The notes beneath the pieces were generated by a model. That model was not told the DNA's origin, did not search any database, and saw nothing but the letters and a program-made list of their open reading frames with translations. A DNA stretch of 64,000 nucleotides from Nonomuraea thailandensis (lineage in GTDB: Bacteria; Actinomycetota; Actinomycetes; Streptosporangiales; Streptosporangiaceae). The first letter of the stretch is position 1; every line of letters starts with the position of its first letter. The stretch is from NCBI RefSeq assembly GCF_024172165.1, contig NZ_JAMZEB010000002.1:186001-250000 (forward strand), given 5' to 3'. The translations under genes were made by a program, and so were the position numbers. Shown piece after piece: positions 18,428 through 27,505 of the stretch.

Positions 18428-18487
18428 GCCGTCCAGTCTGCGGGCGGCGTGTCCACGGGGAAAGACCCGTCTGGAAGACTTCGGAGT

Positions 18488-19321
18488 ATGTTGCGCAGAT
18501 TCACGCAAGTCGACGTGTTCGCCTCCGGGCGGCCGTACACGGGAAACGCGCTCGCGGTCGTGGTCGACGGCGACGGGCTGAGCACGCAGGAGATGCAGAG
18601 CTTCGCCCGGTGGACGAACCTGTCGGAGACCACCTTCCTGCTGCCGCCGACCACGGGGGAGGCCGACTACCGGGTCCGCATCTTCACCCCCGACACCGAG
18701 CTGCCCTTCGCCGGTCACCCCACGCTGGGCTCCTGCCACGCCTGGCTGGAGGCCGGGGGCAAGCCCCGCACGGCGGGCCTGGTCGTGCAGGAGTGCGGCG
18801 CCGGGCTGGTGCACGTGGACGCCACGGACGCGGGGCTGGCCTTCCGCACGCCGCCGCTGATCCGCTCGGGGCCCGTGGAGGAGGAGCTGCTGGACCAGAT
18901 CGTCGAGTCGCTCGGGATCACGCGCGACGACGTCGTGGACGCCGAGTGGATCGACAACGGCCCCGGCTGGGTGGGCGTGCTGCTCCAGGACGCCGAGGCC
19001 GTGCTCGCGCTGCGCCCCCGGATGGTGCCGCACGACATCGGCGTGGCGGGGCCGTACCCCGAGGGTTCGCCGTGCGCGTTCGAGGTGCGGGCGTTCTTCC
19101 CCTCCCAGGGCAGCACGGTGGAGGACCCCGTGACGGGCAGCCTGAACGGCTCGCTGGCGGAGTGGCTGCTGCGCACGGGCCGCGCCAAGGCCCCGTACGT
19201 GGCCGCGCAGGGCACGGCGATCGGCCGCGCGGGCCGCGTCGACATCACCGTCGGCTCCGACGACGCCGTCCGGGTGGGCGGCGAGGTGATCACCTGCGTC
19301 ACGGGTCACGTCGAGTTGTGA
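18488..19321 (+). CDS. PhzF-family isomerase/epimerase-like protein
   Basis: A 277-residue protein of the PhzF family (diaminopimelate-epimerase fold). The conserved parts are present: [20 protein letters not shown] at the N-terminus, [11 protein letters not shown] with the catalytic Glu near residue 45, [15 protein letters not shown], and [15 protein letters not shown] in the second half. PhzF itself isomerises an anthranilate derivative in phenazine synthesis, but most family members lie outside phenazine clusters and have unknown substrates, and no phenazine genes are present here. The last 23 bp overlap the 3' end of the convergent pxpC gene. Confidence 0.85.
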   Translation: MLRRFTQVDVFASGRPYTGNALAVVVDGDGLSTQEMQSFARWTNLSETTFLLPPTTGEADYRVRIFTPDTELPFAGHPTLGSCHAWLEAGGKPRTAGLVVQECGAGLVHVDATDAGLAFRTPPLIRSGPVEEELLDQIVESLGITRDDVVDAEWIDNGPGWVGVLLQDAEAVLALRPRMVPHDIGVAGPYPEGSPCAFEVRAFFPSQGSTVEDPVTGSLNGSLAEWLLRTGRAKAPYVAAQGTAIGRAGRVDITVGSDDAVRVGGEVITCVTGHVEL

Positions 19322-20132
19322 ACCGCACCTCCTCGCCCGGCGCGAGCTGGGCGAGGACCGGCAGGTCGGCGCCGCGTACGACGCCGATCACCGGATATCC
19401 GCCCGTCGGCGGATGATCGGTCAGGAACACGATCGGCTGCCCGCTCGGCGGCACCTGCACGGCCCCGGGCACCATGCCCTCGCTGGGCAGCTCGCCCTCC
19501 TTGGCCCGCTCCAGCCGCGGGCCGCGCAGGCGCACGCCGACGCGGTTGCTGTCGGGCGTCACCGTGTACGCCTGCCCGCACAGCTCGGCCATCGCCTCCG
19601 GCACGAACCAGTCGTCCCGCGGCCCCGGCAGCACGCGCAGCACCGCCGCCCGGGGGCCCGGCAGCGGCGCCAGGTCCACCGAGATCACGCCCTGCGGCGG
19701 CCCGACCGGCAGCAGCGTGCCGGCCCGCAGCGGCTCGGGCCCCAGGCCCGACAGCGAGTCGGTGGAGCGGCTGCCCAGCACGGTTTCGACCGCGATCCCG
19801 CCCCGCACCGCCAGGTACGTGCGCAACCCCCACGCGGGCGCCCCCAGCCGCAGCTCGCCGCCCGCGGGCACCCAGAACGGCGCCCCCATGCCGGCCTCGG
19901 CGAGCGGCGCCCCGGCCAGCGCGGCCCACGCCCCGTCGAGGAAGCGCAGCCGCGCCCCGCCGAACGTCAGCTCGATCCCGGCCAGGCTCTCGGCGTTGCC
20001 GACCAGCCGGTTGGCCAGGCGCAGGCTCGGGGCGTCGGCCGCTCCCGACCGCGGCACCCCCAGATGGGCGTGACCGGGCCGGCCCAGATCCTGGACGGTC
20101 GCGTACGGCCCGGGGTGGACGACCTCGATCAT
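19299..20132 (-). CDS. pxpC: 5-oxoprolinase subunit PxpC (biotin-dependent carboxyltransferase-like)
   Basis: A 277-residue subunit of the ATP-dependent 5-oxoprolinase PxpABC, which opens 5-oxoproline (pyroglutamate) to glutamate and repairs this damage product. It starts [20 protein letters not shown] and continues [20 protein letters not shown], the signature block of PxpC (KipA/YbgK family). The C-terminus keeps [17 protein letters not shown]. The start overlaps the pxpB stop by 4 nt, so translation is coupled. The 3' end overlaps the convergent PhzF-like gene by 23 bp, an unusually tight junction. Confidence 0.92.
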   Translation of the reverse strand: MIEVVHPGPYATVQDLGRPGHAHLGVPRSGAADAPSLRLANRLVGNAESLAGIELTFGGARLRFLDGAWAALAGAPLAEAGMGAPFWVPAGGELRLGAPAWGLRTYLAVRGGIAVETVLGSRSTDSLSGLGPEPLRAGTLLPVGPPQGVISVDLAPLPGPRAAVLRVLPGPRDDWFVPEAMAELCGQAYTVTPDSNRVGVRLRGPRLERAKEGELPSEGMVPGAVQVPPSGQPIVFLTDHPPTGGYPVIGVVRGADLPVLAQLAPGEEVRFTTRRDP

Positions 20133-20746
20133 GCGGCCTCGAACCGCACCCGCATGCCCGGCCGGAACAACGACGGCGGATCGCCCGCCACGTCCCACAC
20201 CCGCACTGGCGTGCGCCCGATCAGCCGCCACCCGCCGGGGGAGGCCGCCGGATACACCGCGGAGTACGGCCCCGCCACCGCCACCGACCCGGCGGGCACC
20301 GACGTGCGCGGCGTCTCCAGCCGCGGCGTCTCCAGCACCGGATCCAGCCCCGTCAGATAGGCGAACCCGGGGGCGAACCCGAGCCACCCCACGACCAGCT
20401 CCCGCCCGGTGTGCCGCGCGACCACCTCCTCGGCGGAGATCCCGGCCAGCGCCGCCACGGAATCGAGATCCGCTCCGTCATAGACGACGGGAATCGTCAC
20501 CAGCGGCTGCCCCTCCGCGGCTCCCGCCACGGCCTGGTCCCGCTGCTCGCGCGCGACCTCCTCCAGCCGCGCCCGCAACCCGGCTTGATCCGCCCCGGGC
20601 GCCACCACGAGCACCGTCTCGGGCCCCGGCACGATCTCCACGACCCCCTCCGGCCGCCGGGCGCGCAGCGCCGCGTCGAGCCGGTGCGACAGCTCCAGCG
20701 ACCCGGTCTCCACGAGCAGCGCGTGCTCCCCGGCCGTGCGGATCAC
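20129..20746 (-). CDS. pxpB: 5-oxoprolinase subunit PxpB (KipI/YbgJ family)
   Basis: A 205-residue partner of PxpC in the 5-oxoprolinase complex. The KipI-type core is clear: VTIPVVYDGADLDSVAALAG in the middle, followed by FAPGFAYLTGLDP and a barrel-like C-terminus (VPAGSVAVAGPYSAVYPAAS). It uses a GTG start at 20746 whose bases overlap the pxpA stop (GTGA), and its own stop overlaps pxpC, so the three subunits are translated in sequence from one mRNA. Length is slightly short of Escherichia coli PxpB but complete. Confidence 0.92.
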   Translation of the reverse strand: MIRTAGEHALLVETGSLELSHRLDAALRARRPEGVVEIVPGPETVLVVAPGADQAGLRARLEEVAREQRDQAVAGAAEGQPLVTIPVVYDGADLDSVAALAGISAEEVVARHTGRELVVGWLGFAPGFAYLTGLDPVLETPRLETPRTSVPAGSVAVAGPYSAVYPAASPGGWRLIGRTPVRVWDVAGDPPSLFRPGMRVRFEAA

Positions 20747-21498
20747 GCGAACGCCTGCAGGACCACTCCGGCCGCCAGCAGCTCGTCACGCACTCCCTGC
20801 GCCAGTCTGACCGCGTCAGGCGTGTCTCCGTGGACGCAGATGGAACGCGCCGATATCGGCACAGAACTCCCGTCAGAGGCCGTCACAGAGCCTTCCACGG
20901 CCATCTGGCGCGCACGGGCGGACACCGCGGCGGCGTCGTGGATCACCGCGCCCTGCTCCCGGCGCGGCACCAGCATCCCCGCGGGGGTGTAGGCGCGGTC
21001 GGCGAACGCCTCGCTCACCGTCGCCACGCCCTCGGCCGCCGCCACCTTGTGCACCACGGAGCCGGGCAGCGTGAGGACCGGCAGCGACGGGTCGTAGTCG
21101 GCCACCGCCTCGATCACCGCCGCAGCCTGGCCCTCGTCGCGGCAGATCCGGTTGTACAGGGCGCCGTGCGGCTTGACGTAGGAGACCCGGCCGCCCATCG
21201 CCCTGGCGATGCCGTCGACGGCGGCGAGCTGGTAGAGCACCTCGGCGCACAGCTCCTCCGGCTCCACCTCCATCTCCCTGCGCCCGAAGTGGGCCAGGTC
21301 CCGGTAGGACACCTGGGCCCCGATCGCCACGCCCCGGTCGACGGCCGCCGCGCACGTGCGCCTGATCGTCACCGGGTCGCCCGCGTGGAAGCCGCAGGCC
21401 ACGTTGGCGCTCGTGACGACGTCGAGCAGGGCGAGGTCGTCGCCCAGCTTCCAGATGCCGAAACCCTCGCCCAGGTCCGCGTTGAGGTCGATCACCAT
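20743..21498 (-). CDS. pxpA: 5-oxoprolinase subunit PxpA (LamB/YcsF family)
   Basis: A 251-residue TIM-barrel-like subunit of the 5-oxoprolinase. It opens with MVIDLNADLGEGFGIWKLGD, the diagnostic LamB/YcsF start, followed by SANVACGFHAGDP, which supplies conserved His and Asp, and KPHGALYN in the middle. With PxpB and PxpC it uses ATP to hydrolyse 5-oxoproline. The ATG at 21498 is fixed by the family start. It lies 16 nt after the thioesterase stop on the same strand, so the operon probably begins further upstream with the unknown protein and thioesterase. Confidence 0.93.
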   Translation of the reverse strand: MVIDLNADLGEGFGIWKLGDDLALLDVVTSANVACGFHAGDPVTIRRTCAAAVDRGVAIGAQVSYRDLAHFGRREMEVEPEELCAEVLYQLAAVDGIARAMGGRVSYVKPHGALYNRICRDEGQAAAVIEAVADYDPSLPVLTLPGSVVHKVAAAEGVATVSEAFADRAYTPAGMLVPRREQGAVIHDAAAVSARARQMAVEGSVTASDGSSVPISARSICVHGDTPDAVRLAQGVRDELLAAGVVLQAFA

Positions 21499-21514
21499 GC
21501 GTCCATCATGGCGG

Positions 21515-22288
21515 TTACCCCTGCCTCGGCGCGACGAACAGCGTCTGCGTGGCCGCCCCGATCTCACCCGCCACGTCGAACAACGCCGAACGGGTCAGCC
21601 CGCGGCCCGACGGGCCGATGACGGTCTCCGCGTCCATGCAGACCCATTCGCCGACCGGCGCGCGGAACAGCGAGATCGTGAGGTCCACGTTGACGAACAC
21701 GTGGGTGTCGAAGTCGAGGGCGAGGCTGATGCCGTTGCCGCTGTCGGCGAACACCGCCACCCGCTCCACCGGCGTCATCTCCTCGCCCTCCACCAGCGGC
21801 ATCGTGAGCCTGCCCCAGACCGTGGCGGGGCCGAGCTCCAGGGGGCCGCCGGTGACGAAACGCCAGTCGAGCGCCTTGCCGTAGCCGAACCCCGACTGCA
21901 GCCACGACCGCGCGTGCCCCTCCTCGCGCGCCGGGATGGGCGGGGCCTCCCGCACCGGCGTGGGCGGCGTGTCGGCCTCGCGGATGCGCCACGCGGTGGC
22001 CCTGACGAACTCGCGTCCGCCGGACGACACGCTCGCCGACAGGCACTGCACCCGCTTGCCGTCGCGTACGACGTCGGTCGCCACCTCCAGCTCGGCCACC
22101 GGCACGGGGGCGAACACGTCCACCACCAGCCGGGACAGCTCCAGGCCCGGGCGCGGCGCGGTGCGGGCCAGCTCGTGCGCCACGAGCGCGGTGACCGGGC
22201 CCATGTGCTGGGTGCGCGGGTCCCACGGGCCCTGGGTGTGCTCGGAGGCCAGGTAACGGCCCTCGCTCAGCCGCTCGTACATGGCCAT
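21515..22288 (-). CDS. TesB-like acyl-CoA thioesterase family protein
   Basis: A 257-residue protein with the double hot-dog organisation of the TesB/4HBT_3 thioesterases. The N-terminal half has QGPWDPRTQHMGPVTALVAH and RLVVDVFAPVPVAELEV, the second half FGYGKALDWRFVTGGPLE and FADSGNGISLALDFDTHVFV. These enzymes release acids from acyl-CoA; chain specificity is not evident. The start (two ATGs, 22288 and 22282) lies 2 nt after the stop of the upstream unknown gene, and pxpA follows 16 nt downstream, so it sits inside a five-gene operon with 5-oxoprolinase. No obvious biochemical link to 5-oxoproline is known. Confidence 0.8.
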   Translation of the reverse strand: MAMYERLSEGRYLASEHTQGPWDPRTQHMGPVTALVAHELARTAPRPGLELSRLVVDVFAPVPVAELEVATDVVRDGKRVQCLSASVSSGGREFVRATAWRIREADTPPTPVREAPPIPAREEGHARSWLQSGFGYGKALDWRFVTGGPLELGPATVWGRLTMPLVEGEEMTPVERVAVFADSGNGISLALDFDTHVFVNVDLTISLFRAPVGEWVCMDAETVIGPSGRGLTRSALFDVAGEIGAATQTLFVAPRQG

Positions 22289-22290
22289 GG

Positions 22291-23841
22291 TCAGAACTCG
22301 TCAGGGATGTCGGCGATGTCGTCGAGGGCCGCCGCCAGCTCGTCCGGGTCGCCGCCGATCCGCTCGGCGATCTCGATCAGCACGTGGAGCACGTCGTGGC
22401 GGTCGTGCCCCAGGTCGAGCAGGCGCTGTGCCGCCTCCCAGAGCTGCGGCGGATCGCCGTCCCACAACCTCGTCGCGATCTCCTCGTGCCAGGCCAGGTG
22501 CTCCTGGTCGATCACGCCGCCGTGGTCGATCTCGAGTAACGTGCGCCGGTCGGCCTGGTCGGCCGGATCGAGCTTGTCCAGCTCGATGCCGTTGTGCGTG
22601 CCCTGGAGATAGGGGAACGCGAAGGCCCGCCTGGCCAGCGCCGACAGGTCGCCGTCGGGCAGCAGCCGCTCCAGCAGCGGCCGGTCGAGCCCGAACGACG
22701 TCGGGTCACGGTAGGCCTCGGGGAACTTCCCGGTCGCCTCCCACACCGCGTCGAGCGTGGCCTTCAGCCCCTGCTCGGGCAGCGCCGTGCGGTGCGCGGC
22801 GAAGCGCACCCACGCCGACAGCACGTGCGGCATCGCCTCCTGCTCGGCCACGCTCAGCATCACCTTGCGCGGCAGCCAGTCGAGCAGGAACGTCTCGCAC
22901 TTGGTCGGGCTCACCCGCAGCGGCCGGTTGAAGTCCTGCTCGCACCCGTAGTCGATGATGTGGTCGGCGCAGCGCGAGGCGGCCGACGGGTCGGACAGGT
23001 GCTCGGCCGCGTCGGAGGCCAGGAACTCCGCCGCCAGCATGGCCCGCCGCTCCCTGCTGTACGGAGCCTCGATGTGCAGCGGCGCCGGCCGCTTGCGCCC
23101 CGGCGGCAGCGCCTTGAGGCGGGCGCGGGCGAAGGCGTGGTAGGCGCTGTAGCTGTCGCTCACCGGCGGCGGCGTCTTCGGCTCCCTGGTGGCCTTCATC
23201 GCCGACTCCAGCAGCGCCCTGGCCTGCTCCGGCTGGATCTCCTCGAACAGCAGCAGCGGGTTGCCCGCCGCCTCGGCCCTGGCCTGCTCCAGCAGCTTGT
23301 CGACCTGGGAGGACACCCAGGCGTCGCGCGCCATGCCGCTCATGTTGTGGTCGACCACCATGACCAGCGCGTGGCGGTCGATCGGCTGGTCGCTGTCGTT
23401 CCAGCGGTAGGCGAAGGTGCAGATCACGGTGTCCTGGTCGCCGTACGCGTCGCGCGAGACGTAGCAGCCGGCCGGCTTGACCGCGCCCACCCGGTCGGCC
23501 CAGCCCGGCCTGGCCACGCCCGACTCCATCATCGCCAGCGCCGCGCCCTCGGCCTTGGCGCCCTGCCGGGCCGTGCCGAGATAGGCCAGGCAGATCAGCA
23601 ACGTCAGCGAGGCAGGCGTGCCGGCCTTGGCCGCGTAGTCGACCAGCCCCTCACCGAGCACCTGCTCGACGTCGCCGCCCCTGACCCGCCTGCCCCACCA
23701 GGCTCCGATCATGTCGGAGACCATCAGCTCCGCGTCGAGAGGGGTGCGTACGGCCAGCAGCTCGCGGGCCGCCTGCACCATCTCCTTGAACACGTCGTCT
23801 GGCGGGGTGCTCTCCCGGGGATCTCGTCGGTGTCGGCGCAC
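22291..23841 (-). CDS. Actinobacterial protein of unknown function with DUF1841-like C-terminus
   Basis: About 516 residues, soluble, with no signal peptide. Most of the sequence matches nothing I recognise. The final 75 residues (HLAWHEEIATRLWDGDPPQL, then EAAQRLLDLGHDRHDVLHVL) resemble the DUF1841 domain, a helical segment often attached to SEC-C or pRiA4b ORF-3-like proteins. Several Cys residues are scattered but do not form a clear metal motif. The start is uncertain: a GTG at 23841 was chosen because a purine-rich stretch precedes it and the N-terminus becomes regular there, but a GTG at 23886 is also in frame. It is the first gene of the operon that includes the thioesterase and pxpABC. 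Confidence 0.7.
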   Translation of the reverse strand: MRRHRRDPRESTPPDDVFKEMVQAARELLAVRTPLDAELMVSDMIGAWWGRRVRGGDVEQVLGEGLVDYAAKAGTPASLTLLICLAYLGTARQGAKAEGAALAMMESGVARPGWADRVGAVKPAGCYVSRDAYGDQDTVICTFAYRWNDSDQPIDRHALVMVVDHNMSGMARDAWVSSQVDKLLEQARAEAAGNPLLLFEEIQPEQARALLESAMKATREPKTPPPVSDSYSAYHAFARARLKALPPGRKRPAPLHIEAPYSRERRAMLAAEFLASDAAEHLSDPSAASRCADHIIDYGCEQDFNRPLRVSPTKCETFLLDWLPRKVMLSVAEQEAMPHVLSAWVRFAAHRTALPEQGLKATLDAVWEATGKFPEAYRDPTSFGLDRPLLERLLPDGDLSALARRAFAFPYLQGTHNGIELDKLDPADQADRRTLLEIDHGGVIDQEHLAWHEEIATRLWDGDPPQLWEAAQRLLDLGHDRHDVLHVLIEIAERIGGDPDELAAALDDIADIPDEF

Positions 23842-23954
23842 ACCCTCACTCTCTCGTATTCCGGACGCGAACGGTGCGGAGAACACGGCCCGGTGACCCC
23901 GATGTTATCGGCGGGCACGCCGATACGGGCACCGCCGCCCCTCCCCGGACGCCC

Positions 23955-24179
23955 CTAGCGCAGGCTCCTGGGAGGGGGCGCGGAGTTGACGATCGCGAGC
24001 AGGTGCTCGCGGGCGATGCGTTCCACGATCTCGGGCGTGGCGGAGATGCCCAGATGCTGTGCGCACGCGCACACGTCGGCCACGCAGCGGTCGATCGTGT
24101 CCACGGGTACGGTCAGGAACTCTTCGGCCAGCCTGAGACTGACCGGCTCCCGCAGGAACCGTGTGGCCAGAGCGAGCAT
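23955..24179 (-). CDS. Small helical protein (three-helix-bundle dimerization type)
   Basis: A 74-residue protein, almost entirely helical: LALATRFLREPVSLRLAEEF, then PVDTIDRCVADVCACAQHLG and TPEIVERIAREHLLAIVNSA. This pattern, with the central VDxxxRCVxDVCACAxHLG helix, matches small actinobacterial proteins annotated as three-helix-bundle dimerization domains, of unknown role. The ATG at 24179 was chosen because the alternative upstream start is a TTG. An AGAGGA lies 13 nt upstream, rather far. A GC hairpin (about 24203-24222) sits in the leader. Divergent from the HhH-GPD gene. Confidence 0.6.
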   Translation of the reverse strand: MLALATRFLREPVSLRLAEEFLTVPVDTIDRCVADVCACAQHLGISATPEIVERIAREHLLAIVNSAPPPRSLR

Positions 24180-24333
24180 AGGAGTGAGATTCCTCTGGAG
24201 GCCCGGGGGCAAACCCCCAGGAATGTCTGCAGGGCGACTTGCGCTCTCATTTCACCTTTTCTCGGGCTCGTGTCAAGGCTCCACGGCGTCTGTGTTCACT
24301 TCACCGGGCGAGCTTTCGTGCGAAGCTGTCTCC

Positions 24334-24903
24334 ATGCGCATCCAGCTCGCCCAGCGGAGCGAGGCCGACGAGCTCCTCGGCCGCAGCCCGCTCGCCCTGC
24401 TCGTCGGCATGCTGCTCGACCAGCAGATCCCCATGGAGTGGGCGTTCACGGGGCCGTACACGATCTCCCAGCGGCTCGGGCACGACCTGACGGCGGAGGA
24501 GATCGCCTCCTATGATCCCGAGGCGTTCGTCGCGCTGCTGGCCGACAAGCCGGCCGTGCACCGCTATCCCAAGTCCATGGCGGGCCGGGTCCAGCAGCTC
24601 GCGGCCTATCTCGTCGAGCACTACGACGGGCAGCCGGAGAAGATCTGGGCCGACGCCGCCGACGGCAAAGAGTTGCTGAAACGACTCATGGCCCTGCCGG
24701 GATACGGCAAGCAGAAGGCCCAGATCTTTTTGGCATTGCTGGGCAAGCAGCTGGGCGTGCAGCCGTCAGGCTGGCGTGAGGCGGCCGGGCTCTACGGCGA
24801 GGAGGGGTCACACCGGTCGGTCGCCGACGTGGTCGACGCCGACAGTCTGGGCCGCGTGCGGGCCGCCAAGCAGGAGGCCAAGCGGGCGGCGAAGAGCCAG
24901 TAG
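24334..24903 (+). CDS. HhH-GPD-type base-excision repair protein
   Basis: A 189-residue protein with the endonuclease III-like fold. After an N-terminal helix pair (LLGRSPLALLVGMLLDQQIP) the helix-hairpin-helix LMALPGYGKQKAQIFLALLG appears near residues 115-135. There is no four-Cys iron-sulfur loop. The Lys used by Nth for beta-elimination is replaced by Gln at the matching hairpin position, so it may be a monofunctional glycosylase or a non-catalytic DNA-binding relative. This short form is common in actinobacteria and poorly characterised. The C-terminus is basic (AKQEAKRAAKSQ). The start at 24334 is supported by the fold. Confidence 0.8.
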   Translation: MRIQLAQRSEADELLGRSPLALLVGMLLDQQIPMEWAFTGPYTISQRLGHDLTAEEIASYDPEAFVALLADKPAVHRYPKSMAGRVQQLAAYLVEHYDGQPEKIWADAADGKELLKRLMALPGYGKQKAQIFLALLGKQLGVQPSGWREAAGLYGEEGSHRSVADVVDADSLGRVRAAKQEAKRAAKSQ

Positions 24904-25169
24904 GGCAAGTAGCCTGACGGGCGTCCGCCCCGGCGATCCGGCCCCGGCGATCTGACGCTGTAACCTGATCTTGCTGCGCAATGTGGAGCGACTTTGACAG
25001 GATGCGTAGACCCTAGAGGCGACCGGGCCGCGGCGGGGGCTTCCGTCCGTACATGCCCATCGTCGATGATGTACTGCAGGATCCGGTCGCCCGGAGCTGC
25101 GCTACGCCGATACACAGTTATGGAGATGTGCCGCGTGGGAGACCCTGGCACGCGACGGAGGTGCGGACC

Positions 25170-27263
25170 ATGAGCGCCGAGACCTCCGTTCCCCGTCCCC
25201 GGGAGTCGGATGTGGACATCTCAGACTCCGCCCTCTTCAAGGGCATGTTGTCGGAGGCAGAGTTCGCCTTCGCGTTCTTCGACGCCGACAGCCGCATCCA
25301 GCGGGTCAACGACGTGTTCAGCGATGTCGTCAACGTGCCCGCGGAGCGCATGGTGGGCCGTCAGCCCGTCGAGGTGCTGGCCGCCGACCTCAGCCAGATC
25401 ATCACCCATGCCGTGCAGGCCGTCATCGAGTCCGACGCGCCCGTGACCGAGGGCCGCGTGCGGGTGCGCTCCGCCGAGGGCGACACCCGGCACTGGTCGC
25501 TGTCGTTCTCGCCGGTCCACGACGACGCCGGCGAGCTGCGCGCGATCGCGCTGGTCGGCCTCGACGTGACCGAGAGCCGCCAGACCGAGGAGGCGCTGCG
25601 CCGCAGCGAGGAGCGCTACCGCTCGCTGGTCGAGGCGCAGTCCCAGCTCGTCTGGATCACCTCGCCCACCGGCGCCGTCGTCGAGGACGCCCCGCAGTGG
25701 CGCGCCATCACCGGCCAGGGCCTGGAGGAGTACCTCGCCAGCGGCTGGCTGGAGGTCGTGCACCCCGAGGAGCGCCAGCACACCGAGGAGGCGTGGCGCG
25801 AGGCGCTGCGCGGGCGCACCATGTTCGAGTGGAACTACCGCGTGCGCACCCGCGCCAGCGGTTACCGCCACTTCGAGGTGCGCGCCGTGCCGATCATCCG
25901 CCACGGCAGGGTGGTCGAGTGGGTCGGCGCCAACACCGACGTCACGCCGCAGCGCGAGGCCGAGGAGATGCGCGGCAGGCTGACCGACCAGCTCGGCGCC
26001 GCCGCCCTGCGCACCGCCCGGCTGCAGGGCGCCACCGCCATGCTGGCCGAGGCGCTGACGGTCGAGCAGGTGGTGCAGGTCATCATCGACGTCGGCCGCA
26101 CCGCGCTGGCAGCCGACCGCTCGGCGGTCGCGCTGCTCGACACCGACCGCGCCGCGCTCAAGCTGATCAACGGCGAGGGCATCCTGGAGGCCTCCGGGGC
26201 GACGGGCGACGAGATCCCGCTGTCCCACTCCAACGTGATGACCATGGCCGTCAACAGCCGCCGGCCCGTGTTCGCCGAGTCGCCCGAGTCGCTGAAGGCC
26301 CAGCTCCTGGAGGCCGGCGGCGACGAGGAGGTGCTGGCCGGGTTCCTCGCGCACGGCGACGAGCGGGCCTGGGTGGGCCTGCCGCTGCTCGCCGCGGGAC
26401 GCGCCCTGGGAGCGCTCCGGTTCTCCTTCACCAGGCCGCAGAAGATCTCCCAGGAGGACGGCGTCTTCCTGGAGGCGCTGGCCGGCCAGTGCGCGCTCGC
26501 CGTGGAGCGGGCCACGCTCTTCGAGCGCGAGCACCGCACCGCCGAGACGCTGCAGCGCAGCCTGCTGCCCGACCGCCTGCCGGTGGTCAAGGGCCTGGTG
26601 CTGGCCCAGCGCTTCCGCTCCGGCAGCCGCCACGTGCAGGTCGGCGGCGACTGGTACGACGCGTTCGTGCTGCAGGACGGGCGCGTCGCGGCCGTCGTCG
26701 GCGACGTCATGGGCAAGGGCGTCAAGGCGGCCGCGGGGATGGGCCGCATCCGCAACGCCATGCGCGCCCTGGCGCTGACCAATCCGCCGCCCGCCGCCGT
26801 CCTCACCGGTCTCGACCGGGTCTTCGAGGCGACGGAGGAGGAAGAGCAGGTCACGACGCTGGCGTACATGGTGGTCGAGCCCGTCACCGGCGAGGGCACC
26901 CTCGCTCTGGCGGGTCACCCGCCACCCGTCCTGGTTTCCCCGCAGGGCACGGCGATTCTGTGCGACGCCGAGCCGGGCACTCCGCTAGGCTGGCCGACCA
27001 GCCGTCGGCAGTTCCGGTTCGTGGTGCCGCCCGGCCATACCGCCGTGCTCTACTCCGACGGACTCGTCGAGAACAGGAAGCGGGGGCTCGACGCCGGTCT
27101 CGCAGAGCTTTGCAGTGTTGTGACCGAAGCGCCGCCTGAGGTGGTGAGTAGTCCTCACATGCTGCTGGACTTCCTGGTTGACCGGATGTTGTCTGGATAT
27201 GAACAGGATGATGACGTTACCGCGCTCGCAATTCACGTCCCACCAGCCACGAAGAGTGACTGA
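25170..27263 (+). CDS. PAS-PAS-GAF-SpoIIE protein serine/threonine phosphatase
   Basis: A 697-residue cytoplasmic signalling phosphatase. A PAS domain spans about residues 15-135 ([20 protein letters not shown]), a second PAS with PAC motif about 150-270 ([20 protein letters not shown]), a GAF domain about 290-455, and a PP2C/SpoIIE domain from about 465. The metal-binding Asp residues are visible in VGGDWYDAF (near 491), VGDVMGKG and [12 protein letters not shown]. Such proteins dephosphorylate anti-sigma-factor antagonists in partner-switching pathways, here gated by a small-molecule or redox signal at PAS/GAF. The ATG at 25170 follows GGAGGTG. It lies upstream of hrdB, but the 242 bp gap suggests separate promoters. 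Confidence 0.9.
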   Translation: MSAETSVPRPRESDVDISDSALFKGMLSEAEFAFAFFDADSRIQRVNDVFSDVVNVPAERMVGRQPVEVLAADLSQIITHAVQAVIESDAPVTEGRVRVRSAEGDTRHWSLSFSPVHDDAGELRAIALVGLDVTESRQTEEALRRSEERYRSLVEAQSQLVWITSPTGAVVEDAPQWRAITGQGLEEYLASGWLEVVHPEERQHTEEAWREALRGRTMFEWNYRVRTRASGYRHFEVRAVPIIRHGRVVEWVGANTDVTPQREAEEMRGRLTDQLGAAALRTARLQGATAMLAEALTVEQVVQVIIDVGRTALAADRSAVALLDTDRAALKLINGEGILEASGATGDEIPLSHSNVMTMAVNSRRPVFAESPESLKAQLLEAGGDEEVLAGFLAHGDERAWVGLPLLAAGRALGALRFSFTRPQKISQEDGVFLEALAGQCALAVERATLFEREHRTAETLQRSLLPDRLPVVKGLVLAQRFRSGSRHVQVGGDWYDAFVLQDGRVAAVVGDVMGKGVKAAAGMGRIRNAMRALALTNPPPAAVLTGLDRVFEATEEEEQVTTLAYMVVEPVTGEGTLALAGHPPPVLVSPQGTAILCDAEPGTPLGWPTSRRQFRFVVPPGHTAVLYSDGLVENRKRGLDAGLAELCSVVTEAPPEVVSSPHMLLDFLVDRMLSGYEQDDDVTALAIHVPPATKSD

Positions 27264-27505
27264 ATGAAACAGTCATAACGGTTGCTTTCGGGTATCAGTG
27301 CCCCGCTTACGTACGCACTACTGTCTCGGTCGGCCTAGGGTGGAGGTCAACCGCCGGGAGGTGGCCGTATGGAGTGCGGGGTCGTGCCACAATGCTGTGC
27401 AGGTCCGTCGCGGTCCGCACGGCCTCACCGATCTCCGAGAGAGGCAACAGCCCCCCAGCGGGCATCTGGGTCCATTGTCGCCACGCGTTCGTTCGAGAGG
27501 TGTTC

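Noticed and set aside
18488..19321. Phenazine biosynthesis gene cluster around the PhzF-like gene
   Set aside because: No other phz-type genes are nearby; PhzF-family proteins are widespread outside phenazine pathways.
24994..25019. Promoter TTGACA followed by TAGAGG before the PAS-GAF-SpoIIE gene
   Set aside because: The -35 hexamer is perfect, but the only -10-like hexamer is just 14 bp away, too short for a functional promoter, and nothing better lies at 17-18 bp.
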